DNA of 64,000 nucleotides from Primorskyibacter flagellatus (lineage in GTDB: Bacteria > Pseudomonadota > Alphaproteobacteria > Rhodobacterales > Rhodobacteraceae), in the NCBI RefSeq assembly GCF_900176485.1, contig NZ_FWYD01000013.1, positions 1-64,000 on the forward strand, read 5' to 3'. Positions 46,019 to 54,650 of this stretch are shown one piece after another (positions within the stretch are counted from its first letter, which is position 1; each line of letters opens with the position of its first letter). A program made the translations under genes and the position numbers. A model generated the notes under the pieces. It did not search any database. It was not told where the DNA came from and saw only the letters and a program-made list of their open reading frames with translations.

Positions 46019-47110
46019 ATGGCAAAGCGACGCAAGCTGGAGACGCCCTCGGCCGAGGATCTGAGCCGGATCGAGGCGGAACTGAAACTGGATACCGGGG
46101 CAGGGCGGGGCGGGGCGCCAATTGCCCAGGTTGCCGCCGAAAGCGCAGGCGCGTTCGACCCGCGCCCGGCCGAACAGCGGGCCGAGGCGGCGAAGAACCG
46201 GGTTGATGCAGAGCGGCTGCGCGATGCGCAGGGGCGCGGGCTGGTCATGCTTGAGGTGCCGCTGGACGAGATCGACGCCGATGCGCTGGTGCGCGACCGG
46301 GTGGTGCTGGACGTCGAAGAGATGGAGGAGCTGAAAGCCTCTATCGCGAAGGGGGGATTGCGGCTGCCGGTTGAACTGTTCGAATTGCCCGACGATTCGC
46401 GGGGGTTCCGCTACGGGTTGCTGTCGGGCTATCGGCGGCTGAAGGCGTTTCGGGATCTGCATGCGCTGACGAATGAGGACGGCTATGCGCGGATCAAGGC
46501 GGTGCTGCGCGACCCTGATGCGATGGGTGGCACCTTTGCCGCGATGGTCGAGGAAAACGAAATCCGCGCCTCGCTAAGCCATTACGAACGTGGTCGTATC
46601 GCGGTGATCGCGGCGCAACAGGGGGCGTTCGTGAATGCCGAGGAGGCCGTGAATGCGCTGTTCCCGGCGGCGTCGAAAGGCAAGCGGTCGAAGATCCGGT
46701 CCTTCGCGCTGATCTTCGAAGAGCTGGGCGATATGCTGACCTTCCCGGATCTCATCAAGGAAAAGGATGGTCTGAAGATCGCCGCGGCGCTGCGCGATGG
46801 CGGAGAGGCGAAACTGCGCGAGGCCCTGGCGGAACGCGTGCCGGACAGTCCGGCGGAAGAGGCCGATCTGATCGCGGCGGCGCTGGACGGGTTCGAGCGC
46901 AAGGAAGATCCCAAGAGGGGCGGCCGGCCGCGTAAAGCACAGGCGAGGGCGGGACTCAGGACGCTGGGGTCGGGCATCTCATTGCGGGCCGAACAGGACG
47001 GGGCGGGGTGGTTCATCCGGATCGGGGGGAAGCATGTCGACGGTGAACTGGTCGAGGTGGCGATGGCGGAGCTGGAACGGTTGCTCGATGCGCCCGATCG
47101 GCGGGGCTGA
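46019..47110 (+). CDS. parB: plasmid partition protein ParB
   Basis: 363 residues: ParB/Srx nuclease-like domain (MLEVPLDEIDADALVRDRVVLDVEEMEELKASIAKGGLRLPVELFE; GLLSGYRRLKAF), then the central helix-turn-helix (MVEENEIRASLSHYERGRIAVIAAQQ), and a C-terminal part (about 285-363) with the dimerisation region. GYRR replaces the usual GERR of the CTP-binding motif. It binds a centromere-like site, probably in the repA-parA gap or nearby, and contacts ParA. Confidence 0.9.
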   Translation: MAKRRKLETPSAEDLSRIEAELKLDTGAGRGGAPIAQVAAESAGAFDPRPAEQRAEAAKNRVDAERLRDAQGRGLVMLEVPLDEIDADALVRDRVVLDVEEMEELKASIAKGGLRLPVELFELPDDSRGFRYGLLSGYRRLKAFRDLHALTNEDGYARIKAVLRDPDAMGGTFAAMVEENEIRASLSHYERGRIAVIAAQQGAFVNAEEAVNALFPAASKGKRSKIRSFALIFEELGDMLTFPDLIKEKDGLKIAAALRDGGEAKLREALAERVPDSPAEEADLIAAALDGFERKEDPKRGGRPRKAQARAGLRTLGSGISLRAEQDGAGWFIRIGGKHVDGELVEVAMAELERLLDAPDRRG

Positions 47111-47183
47111 TGGATGATGACTTGTCAGATGGGCCGGTGGGGATGTATACTCGTGATATAGGCGTATAATGCGTGAGGGTGCC

Positions 47184-47405
47184 ATGGGCCGTATCAAGGT
47201 CAATCTGACATTGGATGCCGAGGTCGCGGAAACGGCGCGGGCGCTTGGCCTGAACATGTCGCGGCTTGCAGAGGGCGCTATTCTTGAGGCCGCAAAGGTC
47301 GAGCGCAACCGTCTGTGGCGCGAGGAAAACCGGGCCGCGATTGACGCCTATGCCGAGGAGGTGGCCCAGAACGGCCTGCCTCTGGCGCAGTTCAGAAGTT
47401 TTTAG
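47184..47405 (+). CDS. ccdA: CcdA-type antitoxin
   Basis: 73 residues: an N-terminal ribbon-helix-helix-like DNA-binding part (GRIKVNLTLDAEVAETARALGLNMSRLAEGAILEAA), then a C-terminal toxin-binding tail (RNRLWREENRAAIDAYAEEVAQNGLPLAQFRSF) with the CcdA end pattern W..EN..AI..YN..V...G. The start at 47184 has GAGGG upstream; the ORF begins 5 codons earlier. It forms a pair with ccdB 11 bases downstream and follows parB, as expected for a plasmid addiction module. Confidence 0.88.
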   Translation: MGRIKVNLTLDAEVAETARALGLNMSRLAEGAILEAAKVERNRLWREENRAAIDAYAEEVAQNGLPLAQFRSF

Positions 47406-47416
47406 GGCAGGGACGC

Positions 47417-47710
47417 GTGGCGCAGTTCGATGTTTATCGCCTGAATTCAGGCCAGCTTGTCGTCGATTTGCAGACCGATCTGATCGGGATCGAGGCGTCC
47501 CGTATCGTGGCACCTTTGCGCGAAGAGGGCCGGTATGCCGCGTTCCCGGTATTGACGCCAAAGGTGGTGATTGATGGCACGCGGTGGATCGTCCGGGTGC
47601 AAGAGCTTGCCGCCGTGCCGGGGGCCGAGTTGCGCGCGCCGATAGGGTCTTTGGCGGAAGACCGCGACGCGCTCAAGCGGGCGCTGGATGTTCTGATCGA
47701 CGGGGTCTGA
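47417..47710 (+). CDS. ccdB: CcdB-type toxin
   Basis: 97 residues of the CcdB gyrase-poison family: MAQFDVYRLNSGQLVVDLQTDLI at the start, TRIVAPL-like RIVAPLREEGRYAAFPVLTPKVVIDGTRWIVRVQELAAVP, and the C-terminal IGSLAEDRDALKRALDVLIDGV (last residues contact gyrase in the model toxin). It starts with GTG after AGGGCAGGG. Paired with ccdA. Confidence 0.9.
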   Translation: MAQFDVYRLNSGQLVVDLQTDLIGIEASRIVAPLREEGRYAAFPVLTPKVVIDGTRWIVRVQELAAVPGAELRAPIGSLAEDRDALKRALDVLIDGV

Positions 47711-47865
47711 CCGGGGGGTCGGCCCGGTATTCTGGCGGCTTTGAGACCTCTCGCCACATGATCCCCGAGCGCGACAAGTGGCAGGAAGCCGACGCTTGAT
47801 GGCAAAGCCGGACGGGCGCGAGACACAGCCCGTAGCGCAAGAGCAGAGCAGGGCGTGCGTGGCGA

Positions 47866-49962
47866 TCAGGCGCTGGGGTCCGGGGCAGGGGGCAGATCAT
47901 AGATCGCCTTCGTTAGCCATGCGGGCCAGTCGCGTTCGAAGAAGGCTTTGGCCGTGTCGTCGAAAACCCGGTTGGGCCGGGTCGAAATGCCAATGCCCTC
48001 TTTGGTCAAACGCACGAGGATCTGCTGTTCCCCGTCTACGTCCCTTTCACTGCGAAAGCGAAACTCCTCCAATGACCCCGCGCGTGTGTCGGGCAAGCCA
48101 TCGCCGTCGGTGTCGCAAATTGCACGGGCACCCCGGCTGCCGCCGCCCTTGCGGATATAGTGGTCGAGCGCCGCAAGGACCGCCTGCGAGGCCAGCGCCA
48201 TCTGCTGCCATTGCAGGGCGCGGGCAATCTCGGCGGGCCGGTCATAGGCCAGACCGTTTTGGCGAATATCGGCGCAGAGGGCCGTGGCGGCCTTTAGCGC
48301 AGTGCTGACCTGATCGGGGGAGCAGATGATACCTGCGTGATCGCTCATCCTTGCCTGCACGTCGTCGCGGACTTGTCGATAGGGCAGGGGGCTGTCGGGT
48401 TTCAGGATGGCGGCGATCCGGTCCAGAGCATCCGTCACCATATCCGTGATATTGTGCGTCGCTGGGGACGTCGCGCATCCCGTGGCGGCGATATGTTCGG
48501 CCGTGCGGGTGCCAAAGACCTGACCTGCGTTCAGCGCAGCACCGCCCGGACGGGTGGCGCCGTGCGTGCCTGCGGCCTCGCCAATCGCGTAGATGCCGCC
48601 GACAGTGCTGCGGCCCCAGATGTCAACTGCGATGCCGCCATTCATGTGCTGGTTGTTGACGGCAAATTCCAGCGGATCGGCAGCAATATCAACCTTGTAG
48701 CGGCGATAAAGCTCTATCGCGAGCGGGTTCATGTGGCGCAGCCGGTCGATGGGCTGGTCCTGCACCGCGCCTGCTGTGCCCAGATAGGCGCTGACATCTT
48801 CGTCCAGCCGGGTCAGGCTGAACGGCTGATCGCCGGGCACGGGCAGTGGATTGCGGTTGAAGTCCATGAACACGCGCCGCCCCTTCTGGCCCTCGCGAAA
48901 GATGGCAAGGTCAACGAGGCTGGATTTGAAATCCAGCATCCGGCTGGCATGGAACGGCCATTGATAGCCTTTGCGAAAGATGTTCGAGACCATTTCCTGC
49001 GTGGTTCGGAAATACCCGCCAAGGAAATGATGTTCCTGGCCCGCGTCATCGACGGAATAGATATGCGGCATGGATTGCACATAGGTGCCCGACAGGTTCC
49101 ACGGGAAGCCCTCGCGCCTTGTACCGATGCCGAACTGGCTTTCGGTCAGGTTGACCAGATCCAGACCGGCCTCCAGCGCCAGACCCAGCGATCCGAAACA
49201 GCCGTTGGGAAAGACGCTGTCGCGGTAAAGCTCTCCGGGGCCGCCCGCCGCCAGCACCAGCGCGGCGCAGCGAAAGACGACAAGGCCCAGCGGGTTGTCG
49301 GGGGTCTGGGATCTGGGCTGTATCGCAAGGATGCCGACGACATGGCGGGCAGGACCGTCGCCTTGCGTCAGGATCCGGACGGCGGTTGTCTGGTTGAAGA
49401 AGGGAATGCCAAGGCGGATCGCCTCGCGCGCCAGCACCTGCACCATCAGCCGCGATGTGCGCGGCCCGCAGCTTGTGGCGCGGCCAACCTCGTCATGGTC
49501 GGTCTTGTAGCGCAGCGTGCCGCCAAGCGCGTCTTGCGGCAAAGGCAGGCCCAGAAATTGCAGCGACGCCATCGCACGGGTGGAGCCTGTGGCCTCGATA
49601 TAGGCGGTGTCTTCGTCCATCGCGCCGCCCGCGCGGATCGCCCGTGCCATGGCGATGAAATTGTCGCCCTGATCCGAGGTATTGGCGGTGTGCAGCGTCT
49701 GCTTGTCCGACCCGGAACAGGCGGATGTGCCGCCCCAGGCGCTTTGGCTGATGATCGTGACATCGCCGTCCCGGCGGGCCAGCTCGACCGCCGCGCGCAG
49801 GCCCGCGGCGCCACTGCCAACGACGACGCAGCCGCAATTGCGGATCGGGATCGTGTGGCCACTGACCCGGAGGGTTTCAGTAATCTGCGGGGCAGGGGGC
49901 AGGCGCGGCATCTCCACATCGGTCAGCGCGTCAAGAATGTCTTGGGGGATACGGTTGGTCAC
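47866..49962 (-). CDS. FAD-dependent fumarate-reductase-like oxidoreductase
   Basis: About 698 residues with an N-terminal FAD Rossmann motif (CGCVVVGSGAAGLRAAVELARRDGDVTIISQS), the succinate dehydrogenase/fumarate reductase flavoprotein fold through CGPRTSRLMVQVLAREAIRLGIPFFNQT, and HMNGGIAVDIWGRSTVGGIYAIGEAAGTHGATRPGGAALNAGQVFG. Subfamily and substrate unknown. The longest frame starts with TTG at 49998, inside the LacI operator 49985-49998; I favour the GTG at 49962. It is the last gene of the LacI island and has its own operator, so it is under separate control from the main operon. Converges with ccdB. Confidence 0.8.
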   Translation of the reverse strand: MTNRIPQDILDALTDVEMPRLPPAPQITETLRVSGHTIPIRNCGCVVVGSGAAGLRAAVELARRDGDVTIISQSAWGGTSACSGSDKQTLHTANTSDQGDNFIAMARAIRAGGAMDEDTAYIEATGSTRAMASLQFLGLPLPQDALGGTLRYKTDHDEVGRATSCGPRTSRLMVQVLAREAIRLGIPFFNQTTAVRILTQGDGPARHVVGILAIQPRSQTPDNPLGLVVFRCAALVLAAGGPGELYRDSVFPNGCFGSLGLALEAGLDLVNLTESQFGIGTRREGFPWNLSGTYVQSMPHIYSVDDAGQEHHFLGGYFRTTQEMVSNIFRKGYQWPFHASRMLDFKSSLVDLAIFREGQKGRRVFMDFNRNPLPVPGDQPFSLTRLDEDVSAYLGTAGAVQDQPIDRLRHMNPLAIELYRRYKVDIAADPLEFAVNNQHMNGGIAVDIWGRSTVGGIYAIGEAAGTHGATRPGGAALNAGQVFGTRTAEHIAATGCATSPATHNITDMVTDALDRIAAILKPDSPLPYRQVRDDVQARMSDHAGIICSPDQVSTALKAATALCADIRQNGLAYDRPAEIARALQWQQMALASQAVLAALDHYIRKGGGSRGARAICDTDGDGLPDTRAGSLEEFRFRSERDVDGEQQILVRLTKEGIGISTRPNRVFDDTAKAFFERDWPAWLTKAIYDLPPAPDPSA

Positions 49963-49984
49963 AGGGGCAATCCGATCGGGCTTC

Positions 49985-49998
49985 TTGGAACGTTCCAA
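49985..49998. promoter_or_regulatory. LacI-type operator before flavoprotein gene
   Basis: TTGGAACGTTCCAA, perfect 14-bp palindrome. Its 12-bp core TGGAACGTTCCA is identical to the two copies at 63795-63806 and 63815-63826, ahead of the first gene of the island. The size and symmetry fit the LacI protein encoded at 50076-51089, immediately upstream. Confidence 0.85.
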
Positions 49999-50075
49999 TT
50001 ATCGATACACGGCGCGCGGTTTTGCGTCAACCGGGTCGGGATCGGGGTGCTATGCTGCGTGGCGGCGTCTTGACG

Positions 50076-51089
50076 TCATGCGTCCGGGTTGCTGGAGGCG
50101 CGGACCACCAGGTTGACCGGGGTACGGGTCTCGGGCGGGGGCGTCTTGCCGTCTTCGAGCCAGTCGACCACGGTTCTGGCGGCCTGCTGGCCAATCGCGG
50201 CAATGTCGCAACTGACGGAGCTGAGCGCCGGGAAGGTCTGGGCAACCTCTTCGATATCATCAATGCCGACGATGCGAAAATCCGTGCCGACGTTACGCCC
50301 GATTTCATAGCACCCCGACAGCATCCCCAAGGCCACCAGATCGTTGAAGCACAGCGCGGCATCGACGGCAGGATGTTCGTTTGCCAGCGTCTTGGCGGCG
50401 TCTCTGCCGAAGGCGCGCACCGATCGCCCGGTCAGCACGCAAGGCTGCATGTCATGTTCGCGCAACACGTCAAGATAGCCGACCTTGCGCTCTTCGGTGA
50501 CTGTCCGGCCTTCGGGACCGCCGACAAAGGCGATACGGTGCGCGCCCATCCGGATCAGGTGTTCGGTCGCGGCACGGCTGCCCGCGATATAGTCGGGGGC
50601 GGAAAGCGGGAACAGGTCAAACCGTTCGTCCACCCAACGCAGCATTTGCAGGGCAGGGATGCCCGCGCGGGCAATCGCATCGAAGGTCGATGACGGGCCA
50701 TAGGTGGGACACAGGATCAGCGCCGAGACCCCGTGTTCGATCATCGCGCTGACGACCTGTTCCTGCAATTCGGACTTTTCATCGGTATTGGCCATCACGG
50801 CGGAATAGCCACGCTCTGACAGCGCCATCTGAAGCGAGGTGGCGAATTCGGTGAAAAACGGGTTGCGCAGGTCATTGATCACCAGCCCGATCAGGCCCGC
50901 ATTCGAGGAGCGCATATTGGCGGCGGACCGGTTGTAGACATAGCCGATCTGGGCCATCGCGGCGCGCACCTGTTGGCGGGTTTCCTCGCGGACCGAAGGG
51001 CTGTTCTGCAAGACCAGACTGACCGTGGATTTGGACACCCCGGCCTGTTTGGCAACGTCGATGATGGTGGGGCGGCGGGTGACAGTCAT
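50076..51089 (-). CDS. LacI-family transcriptional regulator
   Basis: 337 residues: helix-turn-helix and hinge helix at the N-terminus (PTIIDVAKQAGVSKSTVSLVLQNSPSVREETR; YNRSAANMRSSNA), then the periplasmic-binding-protein-like effector domain (about 60-330: GLIGLVINDLRNPFFTEFATSLQ; RIAFVGGPEGRTVTEER; ALCFNDLVALGMLSGC). It probably represses the island through TGGAACGTTCCA sites and is released by an imported compound or its metabolite. It sits inside the gene run between the Dabb gene and the flavoprotein gene. Confidence 0.92.
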   Translation of the reverse strand: MTVTRRPTIIDVAKQAGVSKSTVSLVLQNSPSVREETRQQVRAAMAQIGYVYNRSAANMRSSNAGLIGLVINDLRNPFFTEFATSLQMALSERGYSAVMANTDEKSELQEQVVSAMIEHGVSALILCPTYGPSSTFDAIARAGIPALQMLRWVDERFDLFPLSAPDYIAGSRAATEHLIRMGAHRIAFVGGPEGRTVTEERKVGYLDVLREHDMQPCVLTGRSVRAFGRDAAKTLANEHPAVDAALCFNDLVALGMLSGCYEIGRNVGTDFRIVGIDDIEEVAQTFPALSSVSCDIAAIGQQAARTVVDWLEDGKTPPPETRTPVNLVVRASSNPDA

Positions 51090-51146
51090 GGTGGTTGGTT
51101 CCCGTAAAGCCCGCCGCCCACCGTCGGGCCCGCCCGGTCAGACGCG

Positions 51147-51165
51147 CCGGGCCTTTGCGGCCCGG
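51147..51165 (-). other. GC-rich hairpin between Dabb and lacI-type genes
   Basis: Perfect 7-bp arms CCGGGCC and GGCCCGG with a 5-base loop, in the 111-base gap after the Dabb gene. No T-tract. It may end the long upstream transcript or protect it. Confidence 0.4.
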
Positions 51166-51200
51166 TCACATTGCCCGATGCGCCGCCCGGCTGCAATTCC

Positions 51201-51515
51201 CTAGTCCGTGACGGGCAGATCGAAGCACAGGATGCCAGCCTTGCCCTGATCCGCATGCTCGGTCAGTTTTGCGCCGATGGCCTGATGGTCGGGGTGATCC
51301 TGATAGGCCTGTAGCCCGTCCCAGTCGCGGAAATCCGCGACAAAGCCGTGCATGTAGCCGCGCTCCATCTGTTCGGGGCTTTCGCTGCGCCCCGAGGTGA
51401 TGCCCAGCAGACCGGGCAGTTTGCCTTCGATCTGGTGAAGCTCTGCAAACAGCTCGGCGATCTTGGCTTCGGTCACGTCAGGGCGGAACCTGATCAATAC
51501 GATATGTCGGATCAT
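51201..51515 (-). CDS. Dabb (stress-responsive alpha/beta barrel) protein
   Basis: 104 residues with the Dabb signature MIRHIVLIRFRPDVTEAKIAELFAELHQI, GITSGRSESPEQMERGYMHGFVADFRDWDGLQAYQDHPDHQAI. Its His-rich HPDHQAI region is typical. Members of the family are small dimers, and some act on keto-acid or polyketide-like substrates; the role here is unknown. It follows the GMC gene by 3 bases, so it is co-transcribed with the island. Confidence 0.86.
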   Translation of the reverse strand: MIRHIVLIRFRPDVTEAKIAELFAELHQIEGKLPGLLGITSGRSESPEQMERGYMHGFVADFRDWDGLQAYQDHPDHQAIGAKLTEHADQGKAGILCFDLPVTD

Positions 51516-51518
51516 CTT

Positions 51519-53108
51519 CTATCCCATTCCATTGTCGGATTTTATCATGTCGGCGGCCTTTTCACCGATCATGATGGCGGCGGCGTTGGTGTTGGACGAA
51601 ATCACCGTTGGCATGATCGAATTGTCAACCACGCGCAGTCCGTCGATCCCGTTGAAGCGCAGCCGCGTATCCACCACGGCGGCGTCATCCGGCCCCATGC
51701 GGCAGGTGCCTGCGCAATGGTGCGAGGTCTTGGCGTGACGGCAGATGAAATCGAAATAGTCCTTGTCGGTCTTCACGTCCGGCCCCGGCAGACGCTCGGC
51801 CAGGATGTATTTGCTCAGCGGCGACTGTGCGAGGATCTCTTGCGTCAGCTTCAGCCCCCGGATCGACATGTCGCGGTCCAGCGGATCTTGCAGGTAGTTC
51901 GGGTCGATCAGCGGGGCCTTGGCCGGATCGGCGCTTTGCAGCCTTACGGTTCCGCGCGAGCGTGGGCGCAGGTAGCAGGAATTCAGCGTGATCCCGCCCT
52001 GCGGCATGGCCGCGACGCCATGTTCGATGCCGGTGCCCAGCCCGAGGTGGAACTGAATATCCGGCGACCGCGCGCTGGGGTCGGCATACCAGAAGCCGCC
52101 GGTTTCAAACAGGGACGAGGCCACCGGCCCCTTGCGCCCAAACAGATATTGCAGCCCGGCAAGCGCCGCCCAGTGCGGCCTGGCGTAGCGGTCATAGCTA
52201 TACGGCCCGCGAAGTTCGCTGATGCAATAGAGGTCCAGATGATCCTGAAGGTTGGCCCCGATCTGCGGCTGATCCTGCACCACGTCGATGCCCAGCGACG
52301 CCAGATGATCCGCCGGACCGATTCCCGAAAGCTGCAACAAGCGCGGCGAGCCGATGGCACCGGAGGACAGGATCACCTCGGCATTTGCAGTCAGGCGCGT
52401 GCCGTCCGCCATTTCAACGCCGGTGGCGCGGCCATTTTCGACGATCAGGCGGCGCACCTGCGCACCCAGCTTCACGGTCAGGTTCGAACGGTGCCGGTTC
52501 GGCGCGACATAGGCCATCGCCGCCGAGGACCGCCGCGCATTGCGTTGCGTCAGTTGGTAATAACAAACACCGTCCTGTTTTTCGCCATTGATGTCCCTGT
52601 TGCGCGGAATACCAAGCTGCGCGGCGGCCTCGAAATAGGCCTCGCAGACCGGCAGGGGCGCGCGCGGTTCGCTGACCCCCAAAGGCCCGCCCTTGCCGTG
52701 AAAGGCGTTGTCATACGTCTCGTTATCCTCGGCCTTGCGGAAATAGGGCAGCACGTCGTCATAGCCCCAGCCGGTGCAACCCATCTGCCGCCAGTCATCG
52801 TAATCCTGAGCATTGCCGCGCGTGTAGATCTGGGCGTTGATCGCCGATCCGCCGCCGATCACCTTGGCCTGCGTGTAGCGAAAGACCTTGTCCTGCATGT
52901 GGCGCTGGGGAACCGTCTCCCAGCCCCAACTGCCAATGCCCTTGGTCATCTTCGCAAACCCGGCGGGCAGGTGGTAGAACGGGTGGCGGTCGCTTCCCCC
53001 CGCGTCCAGCAGCAGCACCTGCGCGGAGGGGTCTTCGGACAGCCGGCCCGCCAGGACGGATCCGGCAGAGCCACCGCCGATGATGATGAAATCGTAGCCT
53101 TTGGGCAT
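51519..53108 (-). CDS. GMC-family FAD oxidoreductase (alcohol/choline dehydrogenase-like)
   Basis: 529 residues, glucose-methanol-choline family. FAD motif at the N-terminus (FIIIGGGSAGSVLAGRLSED), the GMC signature GGGSAINAQIYTRGNAQDYD, SSGAIGSPRLLQLSGIGPADHL, and the catalytic His/Asn region HHCAGTCRMGPDDAAVVDTRLRFNGIDGLRVVDNSIMPTVISSNTNAAAIM. It resembles alcohol and choline dehydrogenases and, like polyethylene-glycol dehydrogenases, would oxidise a primary alcohol to aldehyde. No secretion signal. Second of two unrelated-looking GMC genes in the operon. Confidence 0.92.
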   Translation of the reverse strand: MPKGYDFIIIGGGSAGSVLAGRLSEDPSAQVLLLDAGGSDRHPFYHLPAGFAKMTKGIGSWGWETVPQRHMQDKVFRYTQAKVIGGGSAINAQIYTRGNAQDYDDWRQMGCTGWGYDDVLPYFRKAEDNETYDNAFHGKGGPLGVSEPRAPLPVCEAYFEAAAQLGIPRNRDINGEKQDGVCYYQLTQRNARRSSAAMAYVAPNRHRSNLTVKLGAQVRRLIVENGRATGVEMADGTRLTANAEVILSSGAIGSPRLLQLSGIGPADHLASLGIDVVQDQPQIGANLQDHLDLYCISELRGPYSYDRYARPHWAALAGLQYLFGRKGPVASSLFETGGFWYADPSARSPDIQFHLGLGTGIEHGVAAMPQGGITLNSCYLRPRSRGTVRLQSADPAKAPLIDPNYLQDPLDRDMSIRGLKLTQEILAQSPLSKYILAERLPGPDVKTDKDYFDFICRHAKTSHHCAGTCRMGPDDAAVVDTRLRFNGIDGLRVVDNSIMPTVISSNTNAAAIMIGEKAADMIKSDNGMG

Positions 53109-53156
53109 GTGTCTTTTCCAAAAGAGAGGGCGGCGGGACGGGCAGGGGCCCCGGTG

Positions 53157-54650
53157 TCACGCCGCGAGGTCGGTTTGTGTGATATGCTCTGCCGCGCGGA
53201 TCGCGAGGGCCGCGATGGTCAGCGCAGGGTTGACCGCGCCCGATGTGGGCAGGATCGAGGCGTCCATGACAAACAGGTTGGCGTGGTCATGGCTGCGCCC
53301 GAAACTGTCGGTGACGCTGGTGGCGGGATCATCGCCCATCCGCGCGGTGCCGCATTGGTGCGATGGCGTGCGCCGGTCGAAGGGGCGCGAGACGACGACC
53401 GGATAGCCCGCCTTGCGCAACAGGCGTTTCATCTTGCGCACCAGCGCCACATGGGTGTCCTGGTTCGAGCGTTTCCAATCCAGCACGATCTGGCCGTCTT
53501 TCAGGCTGACACGGCTTTCCGGGTCCGGCAGATCCTCGGACACGGCATATAGATCGACGGACCGTTTTGCGATCCAGTTCGCCAGAACGGCTGGCAGAGC
53601 AGAGGAGGCGCGCAGGATCGGACCCGAGATCTTGCCCAGAAGCTGGATATTGCCAAGCGGTTCGCCACCCGGACCGCCCGTCAGGTAGAAATCGTTTACC
53701 ATCAGTGTCTTCTGGTAAACCGAGGGGTTGGTGCGGAACGGATGCAGGGCCAGGATGGCCGAACTGTTATGGTTCATGAAATTGCGTCCGACCTGATCCG
53801 AGGAATTGGCCAGACCCGTTGGATGCGCCTCATCCGTCGAGGCCAGCAAGAGGGCCGCGCTTTGCACAGCACCTGCGGCAAGGACAACGATCCTGGCAGA
53901 GATCACCTCGCCGGAGGCAAGCTCGACCCCCGTGACCCGGCCCTCTGGTCCGACAAGCACGCGGCTGACCCGGCTATTGGTGCGAAGCGACACGTTGTCA
54001 TGCGCCAGCGCCGCCGCCAGACCGCCGGTTTCGGCGTCCAGCTTGCCGCCGGATGTGTTGGGATAGGCGTCCCAAGGTGTGCTGGCCCGCGACAGCCACC
54101 GGTCAAGATCGACGCCAAGCGGGAGAGAAGCAGGATGCAATCCAACGGCTGACAGCCTGCGTCGCAGATCAGAGATCGCGGGTTCGTCCGGGACGGGGCC
54201 GAAGGAGTAGTCCGTGGAATGGGCAGGCTCTGTCGGGTCGCAGCCTGTCTGGCCGCGCACCGCGTAAAGCTGTTCGGCCTTGCCGTAATAGGGCTCTAGG
54301 TCGTTATAGCGGATCGGCCAGCCCGGCGTGGTGCCGCCAATATGGCGCAGCGGGCTGAAATCCTCGGCGCGGTAGCGCAGCAGCACCGCACCATAGAATT
54401 TGGAATTGCCGCCGACATAGTAGTAATTGCCGGGATTGAACGGCTTGCCAGCGCCGTCCAGCCATTGTTCATCCGGGCGGTAGTGGCCCTTGGCAAAGAT
54501 CGCCTCGGCATCGCGGTCATGGGCAGAGGGGCGCAGGTGATCGCCGCGTTCCAGAATGAGGATACGGCGACCGGACGGTGCGAGCGCAGCCGCAAGCGTG
54601 GCCCCGCCCATGCCGGATCCGACAATGACGATGTCTGCCTGCTGGTGCAT
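53157..54650 (-). CDS. GMC-family oxidoreductase, sugar/glycoside oxidase-like branch
   Basis: 497 residues. N-terminal FAD motif (DIVIVGSGMGGATLAAALAPSGRRILILERGD), then NYYYVGGNSKFYGAVLLRYRAEDF, which is the branch seen in pyranose oxidase-like and glycoside 3-oxidase-like proteins. The C-terminal catalytic His/Asn lie in HQCGTARMGDDPATSV and SGAVNPALTIAALA. It differs clearly from the neighbouring GMC, so the two likely act on different positions or steps. No signal peptide or Tat motif is seen. It starts right after the ATPase stop. Confidence 0.88.
   Translation of the reverse strand: MHQQADIVIVGSGMGGATLAAALAPSGRRILILERGDHLRPSAHDRDAEAIFAKGHYRPDEQWLDGAGKPFNPGNYYYVGGNSKFYGAVLLRYRAEDFSPLRHIGGTTPGWPIRYNDLEPYYGKAEQLYAVRGQTGCDPTEPAHSTDYSFGPVPDEPAISDLRRRLSAVGLHPASLPLGVDLDRWLSRASTPWDAYPNTSGGKLDAETGGLAAALAHDNVSLRTNSRVSRVLVGPEGRVTGVELASGEVISARIVVLAAGAVQSAALLLASTDEAHPTGLANSSDQVGRNFMNHNSSAILALHPFRTNPSVYQKTLMVNDFYLTGGPGGEPLGNIQLLGKISGPILRASSALPAVLANWIAKRSVDLYAVSEDLPDPESRVSLKDGQIVLDWKRSNQDTHVALVRKMKRLLRKAGYPVVVSRPFDRRTPSHQCGTARMGDDPATSVTDSFGRSHDHANLFVMDASILPTSGAVNPALTIAALAIRAAEHITQTDLAA

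Noticed and set aside
48337-50073. 578-codon plus-strand frame
   Set aside because: Antisense to the flavoprotein gene, which has an FAD motif and conserved family segments.
51348-53552. 734-codon plus-strand frame
   Set aside because: Antisense to two GMC genes and the Dabb gene; composition typical of a shadow frame.
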